Shown here: positions 1-11,760 of the stretch, one piece after another
Position numbering within the stretch: the stretch's first letter is position 1
Layout: every line of letters starts with the position of its first letter
Source of the DNA: Archegozetes longisetosus
Lineage: Eukaryota; Arthropoda; Arachnida; Sarcoptiformes; Trhypochthoniidae
DNA length: 64,000 nucleotides
NCBI GenBank assembly: GCA_018873245.2
Contig: JAEMBT020000003.1
Span: 1,913,843-1,977,842, forward strand
Reading direction: 5' to 3'
Notes under the pieces: generated by a model
What the model was told of the DNA's origin: nothing
The model's database searches: none
Seen by the model: the letters and a program-made list of their open reading frames with translations, nothing else
Position numbers and translations under genes: made by a program

Positions 1-265
1 CACATGATTCCCATGAATAGAAACCACAACAAAGTGGTTTTCTCAAAGAATCAGATAATGAGTCTGGATTTGTCTTCAATATATTAATGTCGGCGCCTAA
101 TGTACCTTCAATTATAGCGACCCAAGCATCAGAACATTTTTCCCATTCATGAGAATGTATTGACATACATTTCGTCAATTCTTCTGATGGCTTCAGTTCG
201 AAATAATCAGAAGGAATCGATAATACCATTGACAGACAGATAGAAAGAGTCATAAAAAGCAACAT
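1..265 (-). CDS. Small secreted 8-cysteine protein, copy A (partial, runs off the window)
   Basis: The ATG is the complement of 263-265 and the frame stays open to base 1, giving the first 88 residues. It begins with a hydrophobic signal peptide of about 16 residues (MLLFMTLSICLSMVLS), then an acidic stretch, a C-x10-C pair, and the start of the conserved CC-x7-C block at the window edge. It is almost identical to the complete gene at 30959-31399, about 4 differences in 265 bases, because both lie in the arms of one inverted duplication. A TATA-like stretch lies at 352-363 on the minus strand. The protein is probably secreted; its function is unknown. I do not recognise the family. Confidence 0.8.
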   Translation of the reverse strand, partial: MLLFMTLSICLSMVLSIPSDYFELKPSEELTKCMSIHSHEWEKCSDAWVAIIEGTLGADINILKTNPDSLSDSLRKPLCCGFYSWESC

Positions 266-718
266 TTTAGGTTAATTCTAATTTAATTAACTTTATTACA
301 AGTCAATCGAAATATTTTTTCTTGAATGAGTTTTAAACACTCAAATTCTGTCTTTATATTAGAGAAAACGTGAGATATTAAACATGTGTTTTTAATCTTC
401 AAGTTATTTTCAATAAATTTTGCAATTTTTCTATGATTTCGTCACCGAAAATGCCTATACATTCATTGATTACTATTAATATTGAAATATTAGACTTTTA
501 GTTCTATCATTTTATGATAACCACAAATCCTTCAGATTATGATTAGTGGTAGGAAAAACTCCAAATCCAAAACAATTCTCTATTTTATTGCTAACGTTCA
601 CTGAAATACAATAAATTGAAGTTTAAGCAAGTCTGAGACGCAAATTAATTAAAAAAATATTTTAATTTTTTGTCAGAAATGAGTGACGATCACCTCAATA
701 AGGTATATCCCATAAAAT

Positions 719-842
719 GAAGAGCTTATTTCGAAAAGTGCTTAAGTGCCTATATTATAAGATCCGTTACTTTGAGCACTCATTATAATCTTTACGGACT
801 TTATAATATAGTCACTTAAATCCTTTTAGAAATAAGCTCTTC
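719..842. repeat. Hairpin MITE, copy 1
   Basis: A 124-base near-palindrome starts with GAAGAGCTTATTTC and ends with its complement. The same element is at 30359-30482 in the other arm of the inverted duplication, so it inserted before the duplication. No coding capacity. Confidence 0.8.
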
Positions 843-963
843 AAATCAAAAGTTGAGAATTAATTTTTCAAATCACAAATTAACCTTTCCATTGGATCCA
901 GTGATAAGTCCATCAGTTTTAACAATTATAAATCTTTAAAACGCGATATAAAGCTCAGTATTT

Positions 964-1111
964 GAAACCTGTTTTTGAAAAATACCTTTGCGAATAGGCC
1001 TTTTATATGCATTAAAAATACAGTACTTTCTACATTGAATTTAATGTAGAAAGAATTTTAATGCATGGTTAAAGGCCTATTTGTTAAGGCATTTCTTCAA
1101 AAACAGGCCTC
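964..1111. repeat. Hairpin MITE of a second family
   Basis: A 148-base imperfect palindrome. Its arms read GAAACCTGTTTTTGAA inward from the left and GAGGCCTGTTTTTGAAG on the complement from the right, with paired AATAGGCCTTT and ATGCATTA blocks further in. It lies just outside the inverted duplication. No coding capacity seen. Confidence 0.75.
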
Positions 1112-2347
1112 ATTTGTATTTCCCTAATTAGAGAATTATATTGAAAATGATTCTTTATTTAATCAAATTCCGTAATAGTTTAATTATATGATTGTAAAAC
1201 TTTATATAATTAGAAACGCATTGAATGTTTAAGTCATCAGACATACAGTACATTAGAAGCTTTATAATCGGAGACAGCAACAAAAAAGTCAGCGTCTTAT
1301 TATACGCACTAGTTTGTCACCAAATTTCATTTATGATCAGCTTCTCTCACGATACTAAGTATTCTATGCGCTTCTTATTCTCTTTATAATAGTCAGATGA
1401 GAAACATGCCATCACAAACATCATTTCTGGTTCCATCAACGATTATTAAGTTTATAAGTGTATATTAAGAAACTAATGAACCAATCTGGCCTTGGAAAAT
1501 TTTGTTTTTAGTGAATGTTGCCAATTTATTTCCTCTGTAGTGAACTAGTGATTAAATTTTAAAAATATTTGAACAAATTAATTCTCAAAAAATTATATTG
1601 GTTCAGTACTTTTTCTCATTTATTAAATATGAAATCGCGAGAGAAGTTTATGGATCTGAAAGCTTATATTAATAACATTAAAAGTATTTTTATCATTTAT
1701 TATAAATGCATTTTTAGCAGACACAAAGTATGGAAAATGTCATTTGAATTAATTTATAAATATAGAACTAATTATTATTAATAATTGTTATGGTTTAACA
1801 ATACTACTTAATAAGTTAGTATCGACTATAAGTACAGTTTTTCGATTCCGGCCAGTGACCGAACTTGACCAAAAACATTTTATTGTAGCATTTTAGTGTT
1901 TAAATTTCTAAACTTAACTAACACTATTCATTTTACTTATTCACTATTTATTAGTTAATGCAGTTGAGCAATAATGTATCGCAAATAATATTCTAAACGT
2001 CTAATGATCTTTTACTAAACTTTATTATATTCAAGACTCAATGAGATGCCGCTTGAATATTAAAATACTTTAGATGAAAATGATTATATATTTTATGGTA
2101 CACATAAACCTACTTGTTGATTGATTTGGATAGTTGTTTTTAACTTTTTTGTAACTGAATATGACGTCCGAATATGAGCGAATTTGGTCTCTGATTTTCT
2201 AATATTTAAATGACCAAAATCGAAATTCGAATAACTAAAGTTATTTAAGTAATTCGGTCAAAAATTTTGATGAAATCAGTTTCATTTTCACATAGATAAT
2301 ATTTGTGTTACTACTATTAAAATACAGGGTGTAAAAGAAAAGACTCC
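1112..2347. other. AT-rich stretch without a recognisable gene
   Basis: I see only short random frames here, the longest about 70 codons from a TTG at 1569. No domain, repeat pair or RNA gene could be supported. Confidence 0.4.
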
Positions 2348-3171
2348 GTAAAAATGAAAATTAATAGCTTTTTAATTATTAGACCGATTTAAAAAAAATT
2401 TTGTTTGTTTAAAAGTAGAATAATGAGAGTTTTTTTCAGCTTTGGAATTTTTATGATTCTAGCACCCATTTCATTTATATTCGTGAAATAGTTAACATTA
2501 CAGTCTATGGGAAAAAATTTAAATTTGAATATCTTGAAAACGCGAGCCGATATCGACACCATTTTTGCAAAATATATTTATTATACCATTATAGTCAACC
2601 TTATCAAATTTGACAACCATTGGTCAAGAACTTTAAAAGTTATGGCTGTTTTTCATATTTTTATACAGAATGTAGAATATTGAACTCCTTAAAAGTATTT
2701 CTTTATAGCTTTTTTTATTTCAAGTCTTTAAGTTTTGAAACTAAGCATTTTAACTTTACTTTCACTTAAATTTCACTTTACTAAATAAAGCAGATTAAAA
2801 GTTATTAACTTTCACTTTTACCGAGTCTATTATTTTATATCCTCTACATTCTGCATGAAAATATGAAAAATACCCATAACTTTTAAAGTTCTTGACCAAT
2901 GGTTGTCAAATTTGATAAAGTTGACTATAATGATATAATAAATATATTTTGTAAAAATGGTGTCGATATCCGCTCGCGTTTTCAAGATATTCAAATTTAA
3001 AATTTTCCCCATAGACTGTAATGTTAAATATTTCACGAATATAAATGAAATGGGTGCTAGAATCATAAAAATTCCAAAGCTGAAAAAAACTCTCATTATT
3101 CTACTTTTAAACAAACAAAATTTTTTTAAAATCGGTCTAATAATTAAAAAGCTATTAACTTTCATTTTTAC
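2348..3171. repeat. Long foldback element with arms of about 334 bases
   Basis: The left arm 2348-2681 is complementary to the right arm 2836-3171, with a spacer of about 150 bases. A third partial copy of the arm end occurs in the spacer near 2790-2815. On the minus strand the right arm has an open frame of about 111 codons, which is interrupted in the left arm. I take that frame as incidental, since it is hydrophobic, AT-driven and has no recognisable domain. The left flank carries TACAGGGTG, common at mariner-type ends, so a mariner-derived foldback is possible. Confidence 0.8.
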
Positions 3172-3838
3172 ATACAGTAATTATTATTCGAGTAAGCAAA
3201 GTAATTAGAAAGTATGGCAAAAATCAATTGATAATTTTATTAGTGTATAAACTACGCTTATGTGAAACAAAAGTTCAATTAAAAATTTATACTAATATTA
3301 ACAGATATTCTATTGATTCGATTTTCTTATGTTTAAATTAATGATAAACTTAAAAGTAGTTAAATGAATTCTGCTTTAATTCAGTTGCGAACTTTTCACG
3401 TTTTCTAACTCGTTCTTACTTCGTTTTCATACTTTATGTTCAATAGCTTTACCAGATCTTTTGTATGTGGTTACTTAACTTTTCAGCATATCCCTCAAAT
3501 TTTTTTGGTACTTTCCGGAACAAAAAAATTTAATAGAACGAAATAGTTTTATTTTTTTTACAAACGAAAGACTACACGTTATTTATTAATATTGTACATT
3601 CTACTTCTTTATGAGAATCTAATTGATTATTATTATTTGAAACAAATGTTTTGAAATCATTGGATAATTGTTATGGAAACTTCAATTTTGTTACAGCTGT
3701 TGACAACTTATGTGAAGTTTTTATGTTTAGAAGTATTCTCAATCATTGTTGCTGCATCATAAATTATTCAACGATTTTTCATTATTTTTATGGAATTCTT
3801 CAACATTATCATAAACTATATTCCAGGATGTTTTTATA

Positions 3839-5565
3839 TCAAGGAACGGCTCTTTCCTCTGACTGGGACTCAGAGGTCAAATCCGATACTGTATTGGCCA
3901 TTTCGGGACGTCTGGCAACGCTAATGTCTAACAACTCTTTGACTATCAATTCAATAGCAAAAACTATTAATACGATTACGAATCCAAATGATACAGAAAT
4001 AAAAGCATAACGAATTCCTTCAATCGACAAACTTTCAAAATTGTTTGATATAACAGTTCTTTCATTCGTGTTCCACGACCGACTAATACACTGATGAATG
4101 CGAGAACTCTTTCCAAATCTTTTCTTGTCATTTTCTATTAACTCAGTTTTAAGCCAATGTGATAAAACACCGTTTTCTTGAAGTCTTAATATTCTAACAA
4201 AATAAATAACAGAAAGGGCTTAAACACTAAACACAAGTAAAATATACTGATTCTATACTTACAAATTGTTAAAATTTTTCTGAAATTTCTTATTAAATCC
4301 TTTTCTGAAAGCAAATGATATCATTGAATCTCTAAATAAATTTTTCGCCACATAAATCAAAACTCTTGAGTCACGATTGCAAATCGATGTCGAAAAGGCT
4401 CTCAAAACGATTATATAATCAATAAACGCGAGTTTTTTCTCAATCATTGATCTCGTAAATTTCGATGATTCAGCATCATTTATGACAAAACTTTGTTCAG
4501 CATTTGATAGCATTTTATTCCATAATATTTGTTGTACGTTTGATTCTCCTTTCTGTGAATTATTGATCAGACTTTGAGCTTAATTATGGATTCATTCATT
4601 ATTACCTTGAAATACAACTCAAATGATGACTTTTTCCTGATAACGGGAATTATTGATTGGCTTTCTGCTAATTCTTCAAGACTATTAATACCATTATGAG
4701 ATTCAGACACAACCAGATCGGCGTTGTATAAGTTATTTATACTAATCCTCAATACATTTGTCATCAATAAAAACAAGTATAAACAAGTTGTTATGATTAA
4801 ATTCGGAGAATAATCGAAACTAAATTCTTAGTTAAAAATATATTAGATTTTACTCAGATAACTGTTATGATAGAATACCTCCATGTAGAAAAGCTTCGAT
4901 TCCTGAAAATAAATTTTTAACAATTTTTCTAAATCCGAATCTATGAGAAAAGCTGGCGATAAGTGATATTTGAATTGTTGAAATAATTAATAGAATCCAA
5001 ATAATAGGATCAACAGTTCGCATATACAAGAGATCATTTCTAACCATAGATTTTGGATTAATAACTGTCTGAATAGAGGCATGAAATCGTGCCAATTGTC
5101 GAGAATAGTCAATTACATTAATTCTTTCATTAATTATAGCAAAAGGTCCTGGAGAAAAGTCGGACTCCTTTGATAGAAAATATTTTATAAGATCAATAAA
5201 TTTCAATTACAAAATCATTTCTTTACATTTCTGACAATCATTCCAATCATTCCACTCCACGATCCATCACTCATCGGTGAACCCGACGTCCCGTCAGTAG
5301 GTTTTGCAACTGAATAGCTGAAATTTAATAAGATTTTTGATGGAAATTGTTTAATAATCTTTTAAAATAAATTATTTGAACCTGAAATTCATTCTTTTAA
5401 CCGCTTCATCAATAAATTTTCCCGAAAAGCCTCTAATTGTATAATTTCCTGATATTTTTTCCACGTAACTCATCGCTAAATACTTGTGAAATAGTCTATA
5501 GTTAAGTAAGTACTAACATGTCTTAATAAATAGCTTACTGAATCTGCAGCTATCCTTAGATGCAT
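3839..5565 (-). CDS. Ionotropic receptor (iGluR-like chemoreceptor), copy 1, seven exons
   Basis: Divergent ionotropic receptor, a ligand-gated cation channel subunit of the iGluR superfamily. My exon model on the minus strand is 5565-5539, 5482-5382, 5317-5227, 5167-4879, 4826-4606, 4552-4263 and 4193-3839. All junctions are GT/AG, introns are 52-69 bases, and phases agree to give 457 residues. Lobe S1 runs from residue 3, with DGSWSGMIGMIVRN followed by SPGPFAIINER; R88 matches the ligand-contacting arginine of the family. TM1 is about 126-146, the pore segment 163-175, TM3 about 178-196, lobe S2 about 200-390 and TM4 399-425. There is no amino-terminal domain and no visible signal peptide: an in-frame stop lies just upstream of the MHLRI start. 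The TM3 region lacks the classical SYTANL motif. It is a tandem paralogue of the gene at 16114-17807. Confidence 0.87.
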
Positions 5566-5971
5566 TTGAGAGAAAGTCAATTCATTAGAATTTTATACTT
5601 GACTTCGTTGTCTCACTCTCGAATGATTGAAGTTCTTCACTGAATTTTCTTGTTGTTTAGTTGAATTAAGATAAGTTTAAGTATTTAGACAAACCTTTTA
5701 AGTGAGAAACAACTAGTAAACTGATTTTTTTATGAACGTCAGAATCAATATATTCAATGTTTATCATCCAAGTTTCTATTAAATATTCATTCAACATTAA
5801 TATAATTATGTTTATATGTATAATGTAGATATTGACTTAACATATTTCGGCTCTACGAGGTAGAGTAGAGAACTGCAGAAGTCTTGATTTTAACGAATCC
5901 TTTTATAAAATACGGATTATATGCTTAAACTTATAACGTATTCATTTCTGCTTAGAGTTAGTTCTATAACG
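5566..5971. other. Upstream region of receptor copy 1
   Basis: AT-rich sequence, presumably with the promoter and 5' untranslated region of the minus-strand receptor. I could not identify a convincing TATA box or upstream exon. Confidence 0.35.
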
Positions 5972-6300
5972 ATAGAGACACTCAAAGTGTTAGAAGTCAT
6001 ACAGAAACAAATGCGTTTCGTCACTAAAAATTGAGATTTATTATGAGAAAAGTTTGTGGAAGATTTATTTCTGTACGTCTTTTAGACCACATAGTATTCA
6101 TGTGCTCATATACAATATATTATTTTGCAAGTAGTGTATGAATACTATGCAATCTCAAAGGTGTACAGAATTTGGTCATCTACAAACATTTTTCATAATA
6201 ATTTTGTGTCTATATAATGTACTCAATTTGTAATTTCAATTGTAATGATGGAACGCATTTGTCTATGTATGACATCTAGTACTTTAAGTGTCCTTATAGT
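5972..6300. repeat. Imperfect foldback element
   Basis: The arms at about 5980-6110 and 6155-6290 are complementary. Paired blocks include CACTCAAAGTG with its variant complement near 6281-6290, CAAATGCGTTTCGTC with a complement near 6247-6261, and CATAGTATTCAT with ATGAATACTATG. No coding content. Confidence 0.65.
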
Positions 6301-7461
6301 CATAAAAACCACTTTAATCAGAAATGAATACCTTGTAATTTCTAAGTATATAATTCTTATTTTATAAAGAAAAGAGCTTCATTAAAATAAAAACTTCTAC
6401 GGCCCCTACTCTCCTTGTTAGTATTAACTACCTGAAATCTCTATCATTTGCAGGTTGTACCACATTTTTATAATGAAATATGGTGCTAGTATTCATTTAA
6501 GCGAAATTAATTTTAGGGTAAAATATTGAGAAAATGTCTAAAATTAATTTTCGATTATCGAAGTGATCAGTGGCCACTATTCGGTTTTTTAAATAGTCCA
6601 ATTCGAGTCCATAAGTCGTCTTTATTTCAATAATACGACTCCTAGGCCCGCGTGATTTGTGGATCATTAGCTATATAATGGTTGACATACATACAGATTA
6701 TTTGTGTTTATATTACACACATCGTTATATTTTAATTTTAGTATAGGGCCGTAACTAGGACTACACACATCACTACTATAGATTTTATAGTCTTTGATTA
6801 ATTTGACTAATCGTAAAGATAATTAGAAATTTCTATAATTTACTTGGTCTCAAATGGGTCGGGTTAAAATTACTTTAAAAGAAGAAATTGTCTTATTTTC
6901 AGCAAAATTACAATTATATTTCAATCAATTTTGTATTCTTAGCCTCAAAAATGCTCAGATTCCTGTTTACGGCACGTGTTGAATGGTAATATACTTGAGA
7001 ATAATAAAGCTATTTTATGTAATTTGAATATGTAATGCTTTCTTTAGAAAAATCAATACTAATATTTCTATGAAATAATCAATATTTATTTTCTGATTAA
7101 AAGTCAACAGATTGAAAATAAATTCGTGTCAGATCAATATTAATAATATATTCATTTTTCAAATTCAAGTAAATTATGGAGACCTTGAAAATACTCTAAA
7201 CTATTCACAGCTGATTTTCAACCCGAAAAACAAATTATTGAGAATAATAAACATTAATGAAGAATAGCCCAAAATTATTGCTGCAAATCACTCTCATATT
7301 TTAGTTAAATTAAGATTTGTTAATACTCATGAAGACTTGACGAAAACTTACGAAAACTTACGTAAACTCAAAGAGTACTATAATGTAGAAAATCATCTAA
7401 TTCGTAGGGTGAATCTTAGTATTCCCTACTCGTGATGTTTCTAATGGCCTATGCAAAGAGT
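6301..7461. other. AT-rich stretch without a recognisable gene
   Basis: No domain-bearing frame or strong repeat pair was found. Short frames only. Confidence 0.35.
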
Positions 7462-7720
7462 TATGTCGTTGGAGAGGTCTCATCAAGCTGAGTTCAACGA
7501 TACCACACATGATGACCTATGACCTCGGGTTTACCGACGGGTGACCTTTGACTTCTAACCTCTGGCTACAATTTTAACCTTTACAACATATATATCGTTG
7601 GAAAGGTTTCGATAAACTTAGTTCAACGATACCACACATGACGACCTCTAACCTCAGGTTTGCCGACAGGTGACCGTCGACTTCAGACCTCTGGCTACAT
7701 TTTTAACCCCTACACTATAT
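7462..7720. repeat. Two-copy tandem repeat, unit about 129 bases
   Basis: Unit 1 (7462-7590) and unit 2 (7591-7720) share TCGTTGGA, TTCAACGATACCACACATGA and CTCTGGCTACA at a constant spacing of 129 bases, with scattered substitutions. The repeat runs directly into a mariner-like terminal sequence at 7721. Confidence 0.8.
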
Positions 7721-7745
7721 ATTAGGTCTGCTGAAAAGCAGTTGT
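7721..7745. repeat. Isolated mariner-like terminal inverted repeat
   Basis: ATTAGGTCTGCTGAAAAGCA is nearly the complement of the 3' terminus of the mariner at 14541-14566. It may be the displaced 5' end of that element or the remains of another copy. Confidence 0.5.
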
Positions 7746-7829
7746 ATATCTTATCAATGAATAAAGTAACATGTTTACTACAAATTGACGGTAAGGATTA
7801 TAATTGACTCATCTTAATTGCATTTGGAC

Positions 7830-8570
7830 CGGCTATTTGCGGCTAGTTCTCGATACTCAACCCAAACCTAACTGAACCCAAATCATCAAATTGCGACCTA
7901 AATCAAACCAAACTGTGATCATTTAATCAAAGCCCAAACTGAACCAAACCCAAAACCAAACAAAAAATAGATACAAATTTTTATTTATCAAAATACATGT
8001 AATTTTTAATTAAAGTAATACTTTTTGAGCTAAAATAATCTATTCTTTTAATGATTTCACAACTAAAGACATAGTGGCCTTACATAGACTCAATTCACAT
8101 CTTGATCTCAATTGAAGATTGTTTTATAACATTAAATAAACTTTATTTTTCGATAAAATAAGATGTATTTTTAATCAAAATTTGATGATTTTTAACTTGC
8201 TATAATTATAGCAAAATATAGTTTGTTTTTAAATGTATTTTCAATAAAAACATTAATTCAAATGAAACTCAAATCCACTTTATTGAATATATTTAGTCTA
8301 CTGAGAATTGAAGTCCTTTATTTTATATTTTCTTCATCTGATCTCGACATGATATACAGATGAAGAGTCCGAATTTTTTATCAAAATAACTTGTTATGCT
8401 AATGATTGAGTTCTATGCTTTTTTCACGTATATGCTTACGGTTTTAGATAACTTTTCAAAATTCAAGACTTTTCTATCTGATAAATAAAAAAATGGTTTT
8501 CAAAAATTAAATAGAACCAAACTGGAAAATTCTCTTTAAAACCAAAACCGAACTGGAACTTATCGCAACA
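7830..8570. repeat. Degenerate ACCAAAC/AACCCAAA-rich repeat
   Basis: The runs at about 7855-7965 and 8515-8565 carry many copies of AACCCAAAC, CCAAACTG and CCGAACTGG. Such degenerate short repeats are common near the ends of hAT-type elements. I cannot define boundaries, and the middle part is plain AT-rich DNA. Confidence 0.35.
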
Positions 8571-8866
8571 TTACTTTTAATAAAACCATCTCTATAGATG
8601 CCAAACTTCTAGAAATTTATTCAGAGATTGAATTTGATGAAAATTATTCTGATATACTTAATGAAAACGATTCAGTGAAAGCATTACTTTACGAAATAGT
8701 ATTTAAATAAAGGGTTGCCACGAACCTTTTACCCGGGGGTTACAGAGAAAACCACTAGAGATACAAATATGAATAATATATTAAAATGTTAGTTTTTTAA
8801 AATGGAAATAATTTATTTAGTCAATAGTCAGTATGTTTTCCATTAGCAGCTATTACAGCAGTAATT

Positions 8867-9780
8867 CTAGGATTGATCTTTAAAACTGAACATAAACCAA
8901 ATGAAAACTAGACCCAAACTATAGAAAGTGAAAAAGATATCAATGAATTCCCAAAAGGTTTGTTTCACGACATCATGACTAGACGTTAAGGATTAAGTTC
9001 TTAAAGTTTCAGGCGTACAAATCATACATGTTTAACATTAAGCTTCAACACTTTTATTTCAAAATATCTAAACTTGATTTCACTTGATTTTGACTTTGTT
9101 TAAGATAGTTTGAGATATTTTTGATTTTAAGTGATTTATTAAGGCCAAAAAAGTTAATTTTAAATACTTTCAAAAGTTTGATGTTATAGTTTTCAAAGGG
9201 TTAACAATATAGTATAAATAAAACATTTAAGTGTAAAATAAAATAATTTAATTAGTTTAAAGTATGCCTTTTGCTAAAAAAAGAAGACATTTATTCGGAA
9301 TTGAAGGATCTGACGATATAAAAAAGTTTACTGAAATATGTTTTGATACCGAAAAATGTTAAATTTTATGGTATTTTATTTTATTCAAATTCAGATCAAA
9401 AAGTTTCTAATAGTAAATCAAAAATTCAGCTTTTGTTAGAAAGTAATAATCAATTTTATTGTAGCTGTAAAGCTAAATGCGTTCGTTTGTGTGATTGTAA
9501 AAAAGTTGGCCAAAATTGTAATGAAAACTGTTTATGTAATTCATTAGAATGTAAAAACTAACCTTAAAATATCAAAATAAATATAATCAAAATGTCATTC
9601 ATACAAAGTTTTGTTCACTGAGAAAACATACTTTAAAGAAATCATTGATCAAAACTCGAAATGAGATCTAAACTTCAATCTTTATCTCTAGTCTCTAGAG
9701 AATTGGTCAAACAAACTTATATGTGTAAAATGGGCCCAAATTTAACTTGGTTTATGTTCAGTTTTAAAGATCAATCCTAG
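8867..9780 (+). mobile_element. Nested element with 36-base TIRs and AATT target duplication
   Basis: The terminal repeats begin CTAGGATTGATCTTTAAAAC and extend about 36 bases on both ends in inverted orientation. AATT is duplicated at 8863-8866 and 9781-9784. Removing the insert plus one AATT rejoins the Tc1 reading frame across HHSRI/TAVIAANG, which independently confirms the boundaries. It carries a plus-strand frame with a CXC-type cysteine motif (9343-9561). I cannot assign a superfamily from a four-base duplication alone. Confidence 0.75.
9343..9561 (+). CDS. Small frame with a Tesmin/TSO1-like CXC cysteine motif
   Basis: The frame ends CSCKAKCVRLCDCKK, then VGQNCNENCLCNSLECKN, with nine cysteines spaced as in Tesmin/TSO1 CXC domains, which bind zinc and DNA. 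The start is uncertain: 9343 is a TTG, and the frame lacks an upstream ATG. A separate short frame from the ATG at 9263 (MPFAKKRRHLFGIEG) ends at a stop overlapping this one in another phase; it could be an upstream exon or a frameshifted beginning. The frame lies wholly inside the nested element at 8867-9780. It may be a transposon-borne accessory DNA-binding peptide or a fragment of a larger transposase. Confidence 0.5.
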   Translation: MIPKNVKFYGILFYSNSDQKVSNSKSKIQLLLESNNQFYCSCKAKCVRLCDCKKVGQNCNENCLCNSLECKN

Positions 9781-9999
9781 AATTCTTGAATGATGTGAGC
9801 ATAAAAGTTCAGTATCTCTTTCCATTGAAGTTAAAACTTCTGTAATGTGATTTTTCAAGACTTCAGCAGAAAATCTGTTAGAACCAGGCTCATCCAACAT
9901 TTCCTTCTCAACTTCATCTTTAATTATAGCTCCAAAATGCTCTGCAGCGTTCATATCTGGGGAATTTCCAGGCCACTGTATGGCGCCACTAAATCCCAT
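9742..9999 (-). pseudogene. Tc1 transposase C-terminal fragment interrupted by the nested element
   Basis: The frame holds WPGNSPDMNAAEHFGAIIKD and ends in residues read from the inserted element's terminal repeat. The part from 9784 leftwards belongs to the insertion, not the transposase. Only the last catalytic segment remains, so it cannot be active. Confidence 0.75.
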
Positions 10000-10137
10000 C
10001 GATAGAAGTTTCTAAAGAAAACGTTTACACCCTTCAATTCCGTTTTAAAAATCAATTAATTTTATATATAATTCATATATGTACCCTTTATGGTTTTCTA
10101 TGTAACCCCCGGGTAAAAGGTTCGTGGCAATCCTGTA

Positions 10138-10840
10138 CTACAGAAAGTTATTGTCTTAAATTAGACTAAATGAATTTCAAGGATTAGTGAACTTTTATCG
10201 ATTTAGGAAACTGCAATTAGATAATAAGCGGCAGATCTTTTAACTACGCTGAACGAGAGCTGGGAAGTTTTCCACCAGAAATGTATATTACTTGATCAAT
10301 TTTTTATATTTCGACAAGTGGAAAAAAATTTTGAAAATATATTATTACGTTTTCGGAAATTAGTTTACAATTTTGAGTATGTACGAATCAAATAGCAAGA
10401 AATTTTCTACGAGTATTCGGTTGTTGAAATATGTATCCAGAAAATATGGTTTTCTTCGTATTCTGTAAGAAAACCGAGGAAACCTAGAAATTAGTGGACT
10501 GATAAATAGAATAACAATCATTTTGAAAATTTTCTTTACAAATGTTTCAGATATTGCCATATATATTATGTTAGTCAAACTTGTTGTATAGCTGCTACTG
10601 ATAGCTTGATTCGCATTAAAATCCTAAATTATTCAATATCCGGATATGTATTTTGTTGTCTATTGGTCTCTTAGAGTCAATCATTAAAATGAGTTAACAG
10701 GGACGAGAAAAAATACTTTTAAAAATTGTGAAAGTATTTCAACAATGAAGTTGAAACCCAAAACTTAAAAGATCTGTAAGCAGTTTTGAAATTATTTTTC
10801 TTGAAAAAATTGCATTTTGAATACAAAGAAATATTGAACT
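10138..10840. other. AT-rich stretch without a recognisable gene
   Basis: No supported domain. A hydrophobic minus-strand frame at 10360-10578 looks like chance. Confidence 0.35.
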
Positions 10841-11760
10841 AGGGTGACTAAGCATTCAGATTTGAGCTGGACAGTCGATATTTCAATTTAACTATTCCAG
10901 ATTCCAGAGTGAACCACAACCTGGACGCATTTTGTTCAGATGTGAACTGTACACACTTCTATCACAAATGCTTTGTCTGATTAGCAATTCAGTGTGTATT
11001 TATTCTAAGCTGACTTACTTTAATTAGTGGTTGGTACGAGACTTCGAGAGTCTCGATCTAGCGCGATAATTTCTACTCTCAATCCCTGTTGAAAGCAATC
11101 AAGACTCCTGCGTGACTCGGAAGCACTGAATAAAATTTTTAAGTCTAGAAGTCTACAGATACTTAGGCATTAAAAAACTATTAAACAGATAATATATATG
11201 CATTCAATTTAAATAAAATATTACTCCTTTGAAAGCAATGTCAGTCATGTTATTCAAATCTGTAAAATAACTGTACTTTGAAACACATGTTTTAAGTATT
11301 ACTCAGATGATTGAGACATTCATCCATTTGGTTGTGAAACAATAACAAAAATTCAATCAATATACGGGTTTTTAGTAATAATAAATATCTTAATTAGTGA
11401 AAAATTGGTTGAACGAAAATGCATAACAAAGTTTCCGAGACTTTTCGGGTCTTGAAATGACTTTAGATCTTGATCGATAATCTCGATACTTTCGAAAAAT
11501 CTCGTAATTCTGGAAAATAGAGACAACTAATTTTAATCTATTGAAATTTTTCGTCTTTAATTTCGTGTTCAGAGCTTTACAATTATGCTAAATATAACTC
11601 AAGCTACTCAATGCTGTGAAATCTCAGAGGAAATATAATCTATTTCACAGTTGATATTTTGTAGCACTTTATATTCGTTGAATACTTTAAATTTTAAAAC
11701 TTTAAGAAAATCTCAAAGGGGAGACCTTTCGATATATTTTAATAACGTCTAAGTTTCTTA
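10841..11760. repeat. Dispersed repeat starting AGGGTGAC, split by an insertion
   Basis: The parts 10841-11017 and about 11560-11745 match 23768-23920 and 23960-24115 respectively. Shared blocks include TGGACGCATTTTGTTCAGAT and TTTAAGAAAAATCTCAAA with small changes. Here the two halves are separated by about 540 bases, bounded by imperfectly inverted ACGAGACTTCGAGAGTCTCG-like sequences near 11037 and 11490-11510. Probably an old DNA transposon copy carrying a second insertion. Confidence 0.55.

Larger units (their letters stand above)
1..936 (-). repeat. Left arm of a long inverted duplication
   Basis: This stretch is the reverse complement of 30265-31223, with the match ending abruptly at 936/30265. 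Base 1 pairs with 31223 and base 265 with 30959 without gaps. One insertion of about 21 bases in the right arm (near 30600-30625) shifts the rest. The arm holds the secreted-protein gene, its upstream region, a hairpin MITE and about 80 bases of a Ty3-type RNase H region. The left arm continues outside the window. Confidence 0.92.
8710..10135 (-). mobile_element. Tc1-like DNA transposon remnant with TA duplication
   Basis: Terminal inverted repeats of about 43 bases contain GCCACGAACCTTTTACCCGG; they sit at 8710-8753 and 10094-10135 and are flanked by TA at 8708-8709 and 10136-10137. On the minus strand, 9999-9785 encodes the end of a Tc1-type transposase with WPGNSPDMNAAEHF, the usual context of the third catalytic aspartate. 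The true C-terminus, ITAVIAANGKHTDY, is found on the minus strand at 8862-8821. The two parts are separated by an inserted 914-base element (8867-9780). The N-terminal and first catalytic parts are missing, so this is a non-autonomous deletion derivative. Confidence 0.85.

Noticed and set aside
2830..3208. Opposing frames of 111 and 83 codons
   Set aside because: They lie in a foldback arm. The same stretch is interrupted in the other arm and no domain is seen.
3651..4010. Plus-strand frame of 119 codons
   Set aside because: It lies mostly opposite exon 7 of receptor copy 1, has no domain, and its second half is the antisense of TM4.
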